Source of the DNA: Acidobacteriota bacterium
GTDB lineage: Bacteria; Acidobacteriota; Terriglobia; Terriglobales; Acidobacteriaceae
Assembly: GCA_013289795.1 (NCBI GenBank)
Contig: JABCZH010000016.1
Location: forward strand, 1 to 64,000
Direction: 5' to 3'
DNA length: 64,000 nt
Shown one piece after another: positions 54,393 through 63,026 of this stretch; within the stretch, counting starts at the first letter, position 1; the number at the start of each line of letters is the position of its first letter. Below the pieces are notes generated by a model. The model worked only from the letters and a program-made list of their open reading frames with translations, was not told the DNA's origin and ran no database searches. The position numbers and the translations under genes are program-made.

Positions 54393-55384
54393 CGCCTATG
54401 CTCCCGTTCAAGCTTGTTTATAGCGAGCACTACTATCTTCCCATCAGGGCACACGTCTTTCCGGCCGAGAAGTACCAGCGCGTCCACAAACGGCTTATGG
54501 AGATGGGAGTCGCCGAAGCAGCGGATTTCCTCACTCCTCAGCCTGCCTCCGATCAAGACATACTGCTGGTGCATACGCCGCAGTACGTGCAGAAACTGAA
54601 AACCGGAACTCTTTCCCCTCGCGAAGAACTGGAGATGGAGATTCCCTTTTCCCCCGAGTTGGTGCGTGCATTCTGGCTAGCCGCCGGCGGTTCGATCCTG
54701 GCTGCCGAGCATGCTCTGCAAGACCGGGTCGCCTTCAACATCGGCGGAGGGTTTCATCATGCCTTTCCCGATCATGGTGAGGGCTTCTGCATGATTCACG
54801 ACGTGGCGGTAGCGATACGCCGCATGCAGCGCGATGGCAAGGTTGTGCGGGCCATGACTGTCGACTGCGATGTTCACCAGGGGAACGGGACGGCCGCTAT
54901 TTTCGCTGGCACACGCGTCCCTGGTGGCCCGTTGCCTTCGACATCGGCCTCGGTCCTCAATCCGGCGGCAACAGTGCGTAGCGGTCATGCGGGCGATGTG
55001 TTCACCATCTCGCTGCATCAGGAAAACAATTATCCCGCCTCAAAGCCGCCCTCTTCGATCGATGTGAACCTGCCGGACGGAATCGGCGATGACGACTATC
55101 TCGTGTGGCTGGACAATGCCCTGAGTTCCGGGCTTCGGCAGTTCGAGCCGGAGTTGATTTGCTATATTGCCGGGGCTGATCCTTATCGCGAAGATCAGCT
55201 GGGCGGCCTGGCGTTGTCCATCGAAGGTTTGAAGCGACGTGATGAGCTGGTATTTCGCGTGGCCCTCGCCCGCGATATTCCGGTGATGGTGACCTACGCC
55301 GGCGGTTACGCCCGACGGGTTGAAGACACGGTGACGATTCACTGCAATACGGTGATCTCGGCGAAGGAAGTGTTCGGCAGGTAG
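54389..55384 (+). CDS. histone-deacetylase-family (AcuC/HdaH-like) amidohydrolase with insertion
   Basis: A 331-residue arginase/deacetylase-fold enzyme. Active-site landmarks: His123-His124 (GGGFHHAFPDHGEGFC), zinc ligands Asp161 and His163 (VDCDVHQGNG) and Asp264 (GADPYREDQLGG), then YAGGYA. An extra segment of about 28 residues (174-203, TRVPGGPLPSTSASVL and on) interrupts the usual path between AIF and VFTISLH. GTG start overlaps the upstream stop, though an ATG at 54398 is possible. Likely deacetylates a small acyl-amine or protein; substrate unknown. Confidence 0.86.
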   Translation: MTPMLPFKLVYSEHYYLPIRAHVFPAEKYQRVHKRLMEMGVAEAADFLTPQPASDQDILLVHTPQYVQKLKTGTLSPREELEMEIPFSPELVRAFWLAAGGSILAAEHALQDRVAFNIGGGFHHAFPDHGEGFCMIHDVAVAIRRMQRDGKVVRAMTVDCDVHQGNGTAAIFAGTRVPGGPLPSTSASVLNPAATVRSGHAGDVFTISLHQENNYPASKPPSSIDVNLPDGIGDDDYLVWLDNALSSGLRQFEPELICYIAGADPYREDQLGGLALSIEGLKRRDELVFRVALARDIPVMVTYAGGYARRVEDTVTIHCNTVISAKEVFGR

Positions 55385-55472
55385 AGATGGATCCCACGCT
55401 TCTGTCCTCGACTAAATGCTCGTGGCTGAGTGCTGACTGCTCGTCCCGGCTGCTAAAATAGCCACCTAAGCC

Positions 55473-56831
55473 ATGTTTGAGAATCTCCAGGAAAAACTAC
55501 AGCGCGCCTTCAAGACCTTACGTGGTCAGGCCGTCCTCAATGAGGAAAACATTCAGGAGGTGCTGCGCGAGATTCGTCTTGCGCTGCTTGAAGCGGACGT
55601 CAATTTCAAGGTTGTAAAACAGTTGATCGATCACATTCAGGTCAAGGCTGTCGGCCAGGAAGTTGCGACTTCCTTTTCGCCCGGCGAGCAGGTCATCAAG
55701 ATCCTGCGCGATGAGCTGATCGAGACCCTCGGCCGCGATACTGCCCGCTTGAAATTTGCCTCCCAGCCGCCGACAGTCGTGCTGATGGCGGGATTGCAAG
55801 GTTCCGGCAAAACCACAACCTCAGGCAAGCTGGCTAACTGGCTGAAGAATGGCGGGCATCGACCGTTGCTGGTGTCGGTTGACGTTTACCGCCCCGCGGC
55901 CCGCGAGCAGCTCAAAGTCGTTGCCCAGGCGATCAAGGCCAACATCTACGAAGGCGAAGTCGGCGAAGCAAATACGGCCACGGTCGAGCGGTTGGCCAAG
56001 GAAGCCCGCCGCGAGGCCATCAACACCGGCTCGGACGTGCTAATTATCGATACTGCCGGCCGCCTGCACATCGACGAACAACTGATGGAGGAGATGCAGT
56101 CGCTGAAGCGGCTGCTGAACCCAAGTGAAATTCTGTTTGTGGCTGATGCCATGACCGGCCAGGATGCAGTGAACTCCGCTGAGGAGTTCCACAAGAAGCT
56201 CGCGCTCACCGGCGTGGTGCTCACCAAAATGGATGGCGACGCCCGCGGGGGGGCGGCGCTCTCCATTCGCCAGGTCACCGGCCAGCCCATCAAATTCATC
56301 GGCGTGGGCGAAAAGTACGATGCGCTGGAGCCGTTTCATCCCGACCGCATCGTGTCGCGCATTCTGGGCATGGGCGACATTCTCTCGCTTATTGAAAAAG
56401 CCGAGCAGAACGTCGACAAGAAGAAAGCTCAGGAGATGGCCAGCCGTGTCCTGGCGGGCGATGGTTTTTCACTCGAGGACTTCCGCGATCAGTTGCGCAG
56501 CGTAAAGAAGATGGGTTCGATCCAGAACATCATGGGCATGCTGCCCAACGTGGGCCCGTTTGCCGGATTGCAGAAACACGCCGACAAGGTGGACGCCAAG
56601 CAACTCGACCGCGTGGAAGCCATCATCAATTCCATGACCGGCCACGAACGGCTGCATCATGAAGTGATCAACGGCAGCCGCCGTAAGCGCATCGCACGCG
56701 GCTCCGGAACCAGCGTGCAGGAAGTGAACAATCTCTTGCGGCAGTACGCTCAGATGCGGAAGATGTTCAAGCAGATGGGCAAGGCTAGCTTTGGACGAAA
56801 GCTGGCGGGCATGAAGTTCTCGGGAATGTGA
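55473..56831 (+). CDS. ffh: signal recognition particle protein Ffh
   Basis: A 452-residue SRP GTPase that targets nascent membrane and secreted proteins. N domain (MFENLQEKLQRAFKTLRGQA), P-loop GLQGSGKTT, DTAGR, TKMDGDARGG, then the Met-rich M domain ending QMRKMFKQMGKASFGRKLAG. Normal length. It heads the classical ffh-rpsP-khpA-rimM-trmD-rplS cluster, though two other genes now separate it from rpsP. Confidence 0.96.
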   Translation: MFENLQEKLQRAFKTLRGQAVLNEENIQEVLREIRLALLEADVNFKVVKQLIDHIQVKAVGQEVATSFSPGEQVIKILRDELIETLGRDTARLKFASQPPTVVLMAGLQGSGKTTTSGKLANWLKNGGHRPLLVSVDVYRPAAREQLKVVAQAIKANIYEGEVGEANTATVERLAKEARREAINTGSDVLIIDTAGRLHIDEQLMEEMQSLKRLLNPSEILFVADAMTGQDAVNSAEEFHKKLALTGVVLTKMDGDARGGAALSIRQVTGQPIKFIGVGEKYDALEPFHPDRIVSRILGMGDILSLIEKAEQNVDKKKAQEMASRVLAGDGFSLEDFRDQLRSVKKMGSIQNIMGMLPNVGPFAGLQKHADKVDAKQLDRVEAIINSMTGHERLHHEVINGSRRKRIARGSGTSVQEVNNLLRQYAQMRKMFKQMGKASFGRKLAGMKFSGM

Positions 56832-56888
56832 TGGAACCGCTTCTGGCTGCTAACTTCTAGTTTTAGCCAACGACCAACGACGGGTTCT

Positions 56889-57578
56889 ATGAAATGGCGA
56901 TCCCTCGAAGAATCGACGCTTGGCACGGATAGCCGCCCTCTCCGCGAAATCTTTGCTGAGCGCAAGGCACTGATCGCCCAATACGTCCCGCGGGAAACCC
57001 AAGCAATTCATGAGAAGGTGATTGCCGAACTTCGCGAGCAAGGAATTTCCGGGAGTGCCCTAGCAGTCGGCACGAAGGTTCCATCGTTCGAGCTGAAAGA
57101 TCACAACGGCAAGGCGGTTTCTTCGCCCGAACTCTTGAAAAGAGGCCGCCTTGTTCTCTGCTTCTTTCGCGGACGCTGGTGCCCTTTCTGTGTCGGGCAA
57201 TTGGAAGCGATGAACCGGATCCTCCCACAGATACGAGACGCTGGCGGCAAACTCCTGGTCATTTCGCCGCAAACCGTGCAGCAGTCGTTCTTCATGGCAG
57301 ATCAGCATCGGCTGGGTTTTCCGTTGCTGAGTGATGCTGGCAATCAGGTCGCCCGCCAGTTTGGCCTGGTGTACCGCATTCCCGACTATCAGGAGACGAT
57401 CTACCGCCGCGTGCTCATCAACCTTCCCTTCACCAATGGCGATGAAAGCTGGGAACTACCGGTTCCGGCGGTGTATGTGGTCGACCGCGACGGCACCGTT
57501 CTTTTCGCCGCGGTCAACCCCGATTACAAAGAACGCCCCGAACCCGAAGAGATTCTTGAGCAGTTAGTACGGCCTTAG
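56889..57578 (+). CDS. peroxiredoxin-like (AhpC/TSA) protein
   Basis: A 229-residue thioredoxin-fold protein with an extra 65-residue helical N-terminus. The active-site loop FFRGRWCPFCVGQLEAM holds a CxxC pair, as in the 'peroxiredoxin-like' AhpC/TSA group, and VPAVYVVDRDGTVLF is the usual C-terminal strand. It probably reduces peroxides or disulfides in the cytosol. An AACGACCAACGACGGG block precedes it. Its TAG overlaps the convergent small gene. Confidence 0.82.
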   Translation: MKWRSLEESTLGTDSRPLREIFAERKALIAQYVPRETQAIHEKVIAELREQGISGSALAVGTKVPSFELKDHNGKAVSSPELLKRGRLVLCFFRGRWCPFCVGQLEAMNRILPQIRDAGGKLLVISPQTVQQSFFMADQHRLGFPLLSDAGNQVARQFGLVYRIPDYQETIYRRVLINLPFTNGDESWELPVPAVYVVDRDGTVLFAAVNPDYKERPEPEEILEQLVRP

Positions 57579-57805
57579 TACTGCAAGCAGATCCGCAACT
57601 GGTTTTCTGCTTCATCAATCGCGCGGATGGCGTCAACTCGATGCCCACCGAAATCGTGAGCTGCCTCCTGCAGATGACCCTTCGCCCTCTCCAACGCCTC
57701 GATCGCGGCGTGAATCTGGGGATGGCGACCCGCCGCCGGCGAAGGCGAGGAAAGCATCAACAACATGGCAAGAACAGCGAACGAACTCATGATTCTATGC
57801 TTCAT
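57575..57805 (-). CDS. small exported protein, 76 residues
   Basis: Signal peptide FAVLAMLLMLSSPSPAAG, then a helical mature part HPQIHAAIEALERAKGHLQE and AHDFGGHRVDAIRAIDEAEN. A recurring small periplasmic type in Acidobacteriota as far as I can recall; function unknown. His residues (His28, His32, His43, His50, His55 region) could bind a metal. The tail-to-tail overlap with the peroxiredoxin-like gene is four bases. Confidence 0.62.
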   Translation of the reverse strand: MKHRIMSSFAVLAMLLMLSSPSPAAGRHPQIHAAIEALERAKGHLQEAAHDFGGHRVDAIRAIDEAENQLRICLQY

Positions 57806-57902
57806 GGATCCTCCTTACACTTCGTCCGACTTGAGGCGCGGACCGGCCGCTTGAGTGTGGATAGCCTATCCAACCCCAATTCCGGGGGCAAGTTGCAGGG
57901 AG

Positions 57903-57936
57903 GTTACGTGGTAGTAGGGCCAGGTGACCTGGTCAC
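57903..57936. promoter_or_regulatory. palindromic site upstream of rpsP
   Basis: GTGACctgGTCAC (57924-57936) and the overlapping CCAGGTgACCTGG (57920-57932) are perfect palindromes. Just before them GGTTACGTGGTAG (57903-57915) is repeated at 48252-48264 before the RND adaptor gene. A regulator-binding site is plausible; none is identified. Confidence 0.35.
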
Positions 57937-58023
57937 GCCGTCCTTGCCATTCCGGCTAAATTCTGCAAAAATAATGGTTTGTCTTAGACCTGCCAGAGAG
58001 ATCAGGAAAGGAAACTAAGTTCT

Positions 58024-58278
58024 GTGTTGATGATTCGTCTATCGCGCATGGGTGCGCGCAAACAACCGCATTATCGCGTGGTGGTAATTGAAAAGGAACG
58101 CGCGCGCAATGGCCGGCCGGTGGAGGTGGTGGGCACATACAATCCCCGCACCACGCCTGCCAGCATCGAACTGAAGCGCGAGCGTATTGACTACTGGGTA
58201 TCGAAGGGCGCCAAGATGTCGGACCGGGTCAAAAAGATCGTCTCCCGCCCGGCCCCGGCCGTCGCCTCGGTCGCCTGA
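58024..58278 (+). CDS. rpsP: 30S ribosomal protein S16
   Basis: An 84-residue S16: MIRLSRMGARKQPHYRVVVI, then VEVVGTYNPRTTPASIELKR. GTG at 58024 suits the AAAGGAAA ribosome site better than the ATG at 58030. First of the rpsP-khpA-rimM-trmD-rplS genes. Confidence 0.95.
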   Translation: MLMIRLSRMGARKQPHYRVVVIEKERARNGRPVEVVGTYNPRTTPASIELKRERIDYWVSKGAKMSDRVKKIVSRPAPAVASVA

Positions 58279-58329
58279 TTCGGGCGAACCCTAGCAGCAA
58301 ATTCATTCCCACCCAATTGGAAACGTTCT

Positions 58330-58578
58330 ATGGGCGAGCAAAGCGTGGATGTGCGGGCATTGATCGAGCAGATTGCGAAAGCGCTGGTCGATGCTCCCGA
58401 GGAAGTCTCGGTGGAACAGATCGAAGGCGAGACCACGGTGTTTGAACTTACAGTGGCGCCGGACGACCTGGGCAAAGTGATTGGCAGGCAGGGACGCGTG
58501 GCGCGGGCGCTGCGGGCCTTGGTCGGCGCCGCGGGAATCCGCGCTCACAAGCGCTTCGGGCTTGAAATTATTGAATAG
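58330..58578 (+). CDS. khpA: KH-domain RNA-binding protein KhpA
   Basis: An 82-residue single KH domain. The RNA-binding GxxG loop is in LGKVIGRQGRVARALR. It sits between rpsP and rimM, its usual place, and partners with KhpB in other bacteria to bind RNA and influence cell division. Confidence 0.9.
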   Translation: MGEQSVDVRALIEQIAKALVDAPEEVSVEQIEGETTVFELTVAPDDLGKVIGRQGRVARALRALVGAAGIRAHKRFGLEIIE

Positions 58579-58592
58579 CAGGAGGGCCGGCA

Positions 58593-59153
58593 ATCGCTGA
58601 TGAGTTCATCACCCTGGCCCGCGTTCTTAAGGTGCAGGGCCGCCGCGGCGAAGTCTTAGTCGAGCCGCACAGTGACATCCCCGATAGGTTTCGGGTGGGC
58701 TTGAAGCTATTGGCGCTGGGAAAGAATGAAGCCCGGCGGGAGTTGCGGGTCGAAGAGTTGTGGCCGCACAAGAATCGCCTGGCTTTGAAGTTCGCGGGAG
58801 TTGATTCTATCTCCGACGCTGAAGCCCTGGTGGGCAGCGAACTGCAGGTGCCGCGGGGAGAGAGAGCGCAGCTTGCACCGGGCTGGACCTATGTCAGCGA
58901 TTTGGTTGGCTGTCTAGTTTTTGATGATGATCGCGAAGTCGGACAAGTTGAAGATGTACGCTTCGGCGCTGGCGAAGCCCCGCTGCTGATCGTGAAGGCG
59001 GGGGGTAAAGAGCATCAGATCCCTTTCGCCGAAGTGTATTTGCAAAGCGTGGATCTTGAGAAGCGACAGATCAAGATGCTGTTGCCGGAAGGCATGTTGG
59101 AGCTAGATGCACCGCTGACAGCGGAAGAGAAGCAGCAGCAACAGAAGCGTTAA
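58593..59153 (+). CDS. rimM: ribosome maturation factor RimM, apparent ATC start
   Basis: RimM assists 30S assembly and binds S19. The N-terminal beta strand IADEFITLARVLKVQGRRGE is encoded in frame upstream of the first ordinary start codon (GTG 58632), which would delete it. Between the in-frame TGA at 58572 and that GTG there is no ATG, GTG or TTG. The codon in the expected place, seven bases after GGAGG (58581-58585), is ATC at 58593, consistent with ATG changed to ATC. From there the 186-residue protein is complete, with the PRC-barrel C-terminal domain GWTYVSDLVGCLVFDDDREV. Confidence 0.9.
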   Translation: MADEFITLARVLKVQGRRGEVLVEPHSDIPDRFRVGLKLLALGKNEARRELRVEELWPHKNRLALKFAGVDSISDAEALVGSELQVPRGERAQLAPGWTYVSDLVGCLVFDDDREVGQVEDVRFGAGEAPLLIVKAGGKEHQIPFAEVYLQSVDLEKRQIKMLLPEGMLELDAPLTAEEKQQQQKR

Positions 59154-59200
59154 CCACAGAGAGCACAGGGTTGCACAGGGGAAAACCTGAGCCCTGTGAT
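59154..59200. repeat. CACAGAG word block with hairpin
   Basis: CCACAGAGAGCACAGGGTTG then CACAGGGG, with GCCCTGTG completing a stem against CACAGGG. In the gap between rimM and trmD; complement of the CTCTGTG family seen at 52612. Confidence 0.45.
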
Positions 59201-59217
59201 TGATTTGCGGCGTGGCG

Positions 59218-60018
59218 ATGCAGATTGACATCGTAACCATCTTTCCGGATTTCTTTCGCGGGCCACTGGATTACGGTATCATTCGCCGGGCGCAGGAAGC
59301 GGGCCTGGTAACGATTGTGGTGCACGATCTGCGGGCGTTTGCGCATGATCGTCACCGCACTGTAGATGACCGCCCTTTCGGCGGCGGCGAAGGCATGGTG
59401 CTGAAGCCGGAACCGATCTTTGAATGTATTGAAGCGATGGGCATCGTCCCTCGCGACGAGCGAGCGGCGGCGAAGCAGAGTGTGGTATTGCTCTCCGCTC
59501 AGGGCAAGAAGTTCGATCAGAGCCTGGCAAGAGAGCTTGTCGGCCTGGAACGGCTGGTCCTGATCTGTGGCCGCTACGAAGGCGTGGACGAGCGAGTGGG
59601 CCGGTTTCTGGCGGACCGCGAGTTGTCCGTTGGAGACTATGTTTTGAGCGGTGGCGAGCTGGGCGCGGCCGTGATTGTGGATTGCGTCACCCGGTTGATT
59701 CCCGGGGCCGTGGGCAATGAAGCCTCGACCCAGCAGGAGTCGTTCACGAGTTCGGAGTTAGGCACGGTCGAGGGGGCGAATTCGACGTGCGCATCGGGCG
59801 GATTGCTGGATTATCCGCACTACACACGTCCGGCGGACTTTCGTGGCATGGAAGTTCCGGAAGTGCTGGCGTCGGGGAATCACGAGGAAATACGCCGCTG
59901 GCGGCGCAGTTCGGCGTTGGAAAAGACGCTGCGCAACCGGCCTGATCTTTTGGAAGACATCGCGCTCAGCGCGGAAGACGAAGAATTCATGGCCCGAAGC
60001 AGGGGCAAACAGACTTAG
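59218..60018 (+). CDS. trmD: tRNA (guanine-N1)-methyltransferase TrmD
   Basis: A 266-residue SPOUT enzyme that makes m1G37. The trefoil-knot motifs are PFGGGEGMVLKPEP, LICGRYEGVDERV and SVGDYVLSGGELG. Start at ATG 59218 (MQIDIVTIFPDFF) is the family start; TTG 59200 is upstream in frame. The C-terminal tRNA-binding domain is complete (HYTRPADFRGMEVPEVLASG). Confidence 0.94.
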   Translation: MQIDIVTIFPDFFRGPLDYGIIRRAQEAGLVTIVVHDLRAFAHDRHRTVDDRPFGGGEGMVLKPEPIFECIEAMGIVPRDERAAAKQSVVLLSAQGKKFDQSLARELVGLERLVLICGRYEGVDERVGRFLADRELSVGDYVLSGGELGAAVIVDCVTRLIPGAVGNEASTQQESFTSSELGTVEGANSTCASGGLLDYPHYTRPADFRGMEVPEVLASGNHEEIRRWRRSSALEKTLRNRPDLLEDIALSAEDEEFMARSRGKQT

Positions 60019-60036
60019 AACGAAGGGGAAAAGATC

Positions 60037-60411
60037 ATGTCGAACCTTATCATTGAAAAACTTCTGGCCAAGACCAAGCGCACCGATCTGCCGACCTTTG
60101 CACCCGGCGATTCCATCCGCGTGCATGTCAAAATCAAGGAAGGCGACAAAGAGCGCCTGCAGGCGTTCGAGGGCGTGGTGATTGCGCGCTCCCGCGGACC
60201 GCAGGCCAGTTTCACCGTCCGCAAGATCAGCTTCGGCCATGGCGTGGAACGCATCTTCCCGGTGAACTCGCGAGTCATCGACAGAGTGGAATTGGTGCGC
60301 TCGTCGAAAGTCCGGCGCGCCAAGCTCTATTATCTGCGTTCCCTGCGTGGCAAGGCGGCGCGTCTGCGCGATGTAGAGCGCGAGCACGTCGAGGCAGGAG
60401 CGAAACAGTAA
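60037..60411 (+). CDS. rplS: 50S ribosomal protein L19
   Basis: A 124-residue L19: [71 protein letters not shown]. Last gene of the cluster, 18 bases after trmD. Confidence 0.95.
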   Translation: MSNLIIEKLLAKTKRTDLPTFAPGDSIRVHVKIKEGDKERLQAFEGVVIARSRGPQASFTVRKISFGHGVERIFPVNSRVIDRVELVRSSKVRRAKLYYLRSLRGKAARLRDVEREHVEAGAKQ

Positions 60412-60438
60412 TCTCTGCTTTCAGGAACCTTCTCTTTG

Positions 60439-60467
60439 GCGGGCCGGCGACAACGGCCCGCTTTTTT
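60439..60467 (+). terminator. intrinsic terminator after rplS
   Basis: Stem GCGGGCCG (60439-60446) / CGGCCCGC (60454-60461), 7-base loop, then six T. A strong Rho-independent terminator closing the ribosomal cluster. Confidence 0.85.
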
Positions 60468-60571
60468 CTGCGACCTGCCACCATTCGCTCAGAGGTACAT
60501 GTCCTTATTCTTCAATCGGTTAGTCCCTAAATGGGGCTGTCTTACCGTCGTTTTTCGACGACGATGATCGG

Positions 60572-61873
60572 ATGGGATCTCATCCGAATTGCGTGTTTGC
60601 CGCTAGTCTGTTAAGCCTGAGCCTCGCCCTTTGCAGCTGCGGGGGCGTGAGTTCACCCGGCACTACGGGTGGCGGCACTACTGGAGGCTCAGGCGGGGGC
60701 ACAGGCGGAGGAACTGGAGGCGGTCAAACCACGGCCTGTAGCGCGATGAGCACCGGCGTGGGAGCGAGCCTGAATGGGTTCCACTCGTTCACCTCGGCCA
60801 ACCTCTGGAACACCGACATCTCCAGTTCACCCGTGGACGTCAACTCCGGCGCGATCATCAACTTCATTGGTTCGAGCATCGGGCTGCATCCCGACTTCGG
60901 GTCGGGTGAATACAACGGCTCCGACATCGGGATCCCATACACAATCGTGGGCGGATCACAGGGGATGGTGGGCATCAATTTCACCGCCTATGGAAATGAA
61001 AGCGACCCGGGGCCGATGCCCTTTCCCGCGAACGCGCCGATTGAGGGTGATCCGAATCCGGGCAACGGCGACCGTCACTCGCTGGTTCTGGACAGTGGCA
61101 ATTGTTTTCTCTATGAACTTTACAGCGCTTCTCCCAATAACGACGGAACCTGGAACGCTGGCTCGGCAGCGGTTTGGGATTTGACCACCGATGAGCAGCG
61201 CCCCTACACATGGACTTCGGCTGACGCCGCTGGGCTGCCGATTTTCCCCGGGCTGGTTCGCTACGACGAGGTAGCAGCGGGCAAGATTCAGCACGCTCTG
61301 CGCTTTACTCTGCCGCAGAGTCAGCCGGCGTTTACGCCGCCTGCTTCGCACTGGGCCGCTAACTCGAGCAACCCTCTGGCCGCGCCTATGGGGATGCGCC
61401 TGCGGTTGAAGTCGAGTTATGACATTTCTTCCTTCTCAACCAGTGTCCAGGTCATCCTGACTGCCATGAAGAAGTACGGCTTGATCATGGCCGACAACGG
61501 CAGCGCCATGTACATCAGCGGCGCGCCCGACAGCCGCTGGGACAACAACGACTTGCACAATCTCTCGCAGGTGCCGGCGTCGGCGTTTGAAGTGGTGGAG
61601 ATGAATCCGATTTATACCCAAGCCAACGTGCCGCAGGGTGCGGCTCCGGCCATTTCCAGCTTCACGGCGAGCGCAGCATCGGTTTCCGCGGGTACCAGCG
61701 TGGCTCTTTCCTGGAGCGTGAGCGGCGCTTCGTATTTGATCATCTCCCCGCAAGTGGGAGCGGTTCGCGGAACCAATGTCACCTTCACTCCCAGCCAGAC
61801 CGCAACCTACACTCTGTACGCCACCAATCAATATGGCCGCACCACCGCGGCGGTCATGGTCAGCGTGCAGTAG
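60572..61873 (+). CDS. secreted lipoprotein with Gly-rich linker and Ig-like C-terminus
   Basis: A 433-residue lipoprotein: signal AASLLSLSLALCSC, then a Gly/Thr-rich linker (residues 27-52). The central 280 residues contain HSFTSANLWNTDISSSPVD, IEGDPNPGNGDRHSLVLDSG and ALRFTLPQSQPAFTPPASHW, a beta-rich domain I have seen in acidobacterial and other soil-bacterial proteins but cannot name. The last 85 residues form an Ig-like domain (SVSAGTSVALSWSVSGASYL). The ribosome site is weak. Confidence 0.65.
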   Translation: MGSHPNCVFAASLLSLSLALCSCGGVSSPGTTGGGTTGGSGGGTGGGTGGGQTTACSAMSTGVGASLNGFHSFTSANLWNTDISSSPVDVNSGAIINFIGSSIGLHPDFGSGEYNGSDIGIPYTIVGGSQGMVGINFTAYGNESDPGPMPFPANAPIEGDPNPGNGDRHSLVLDSGNCFLYELYSASPNNDGTWNAGSAAVWDLTTDEQRPYTWTSADAAGLPIFPGLVRYDEVAAGKIQHALRFTLPQSQPAFTPPASHWAANSSNPLAAPMGMRLRLKSSYDISSFSTSVQVILTAMKKYGLIMADNGSAMYISGAPDSRWDNNDLHNLSQVPASAFEVVEMNPIYTQANVPQGAAPAISSFTASAASVSAGTSVALSWSVSGASYLIISPQVGAVRGTNVTFTPSQTATYTLYATNQYGRTTAAVMVSVQ

Positions 61874-61917
61874 GCGCGTGATGGCTTATACTGCCGCCTT
61901 GCTTTAGCTCGGCGCAG

Positions 61918-63021
61918 ATGCCATCTGTTCCTCCATCCCGGCTTTCTTACATCGACTGGATGCGCGGCTTGGCTTGCGTTCTGATGTTCCAGACGCATTG
62001 CTACGATGCCTGGCTGGGTGGCGACGCCCGCAAATCGACGCTCTTCATGTGGTCGCAGTTGGGAGGCACTCTGCCCGCGCCTCTATTTCTCTTCCTTGCG
62101 GGAATCTCGTTTGCGCTAGTCGTAGACAAGCTGCGGCAGAAGAACCTTTCTGCCAGCCAGATTGCGCGCACCACCATTCGACGCGGCGCTGAAATCCTCG
62201 CTCTGGGCCTGCTTTTCCGAGGGCAAGAATTCGCTCTCGCCTGGGGGTGGGCGCCGTGGACTGACCTGTTCCGCGTGGACATCCTCAACACGATTGGGGT
62301 TTCGATGATGCTGATGGGGGTGTTTTGCTGGATCGTGCTTAGCTCTGCCCGGGGAAGCCTGGCCCAGGGACCACGCGTCCGACTTGTGCTGGGCGGCAGC
62401 GCGGTTGGGGTTGGTCTGGCGATCTCTCTACTGACGCCGCTGGTGTGGACGAGTTGGCGCCCGCACTGGCTGACCTGGCCGCTGGAATCTTACATCGACG
62501 GGGTTCACAACCTCGGCCAGCCACAGGCCTGGCTCTTTCCCATCTTTCCCTGGACAGCTTTCGCCTTTGTGGGTCTCGCCGTCGGGTTGTTCCTGGCCAG
62601 CGATTGGGCGAAGAAAAACAGTGCAACGGCGGTTGCGTTGGGAGTGCTCGGCGGGTTGCTGATCTATCTGGCGAAGTGGTTGGATGTGCGTCCGGGGCAA
62701 CTCTACGCTGTCTACGATTTTTGGCATACGAGCCCCGACTTCTTCTTGATCCGCGTAGGTCTTTTATTGCTGATCCTGGCGGCGGCCTACATGTGGTGCC
62801 GGTGGGGCGCGGGCCAATGGGGCTTCAGCCCTCTCATTCAAATGGGACAAACGTCACTGCTGGTTTACTGGGTGCACATCGAGTTTGTGTATGGAAAGTT
62901 CTCCATCCTGCCGAAAAGAGCGCAAGACATTCGCACCGCTTCGCTGGGACTGCTGGCTATTTTCCTTTCCATGCTATTGCTGTCGGTGTTGCGCACCCGA
63001 TGGAAAGACCGCCGCGTATAG
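61918..63021 (+). CDS. polytopic membrane protein, DUF1624 / heparan-acetyltransferase-like
   Basis: A 367-residue protein with about ten helices. It opens SRLSYIDWMRGLACVLMFQT and has LFLFLAGISFALVVDKL, as in the HGSNAT-catalytic/DUF1624 group of acyltransferase-3-like membrane proteins. The His in QTHCYD and FWHTSPDF are candidate functional residues. Probably transfers an acyl group to a periplasmic sugar or polymer; not proven. Confidence 0.7.
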   Translation: MPSVPPSRLSYIDWMRGLACVLMFQTHCYDAWLGGDARKSTLFMWSQLGGTLPAPLFLFLAGISFALVVDKLRQKNLSASQIARTTIRRGAEILALGLLFRGQEFALAWGWAPWTDLFRVDILNTIGVSMMLMGVFCWIVLSSARGSLAQGPRVRLVLGGSAVGVGLAISLLTPLVWTSWRPHWLTWPLESYIDGVHNLGQPQAWLFPIFPWTAFAFVGLAVGLFLASDWAKKNSATAVALGVLGGLLIYLAKWLDVRPGQLYAVYDFWHTSPDFFLIRVGLLLLILAAAYMWCRWGAGQWGFSPLIQMGQTSLLVYWVHIEFVYGKFSILPKRAQDIRTASLGLLAIFLSMLLLSVLRTRWKDRRV

Positions 63022-63026
63022 TGGCT

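Noticed and set aside
57641-58018. 125-codon plus-strand frame before rpsP
   Set aside because: It is antisense to the small exported protein and runs through a palindromic leader; no family resemblance.
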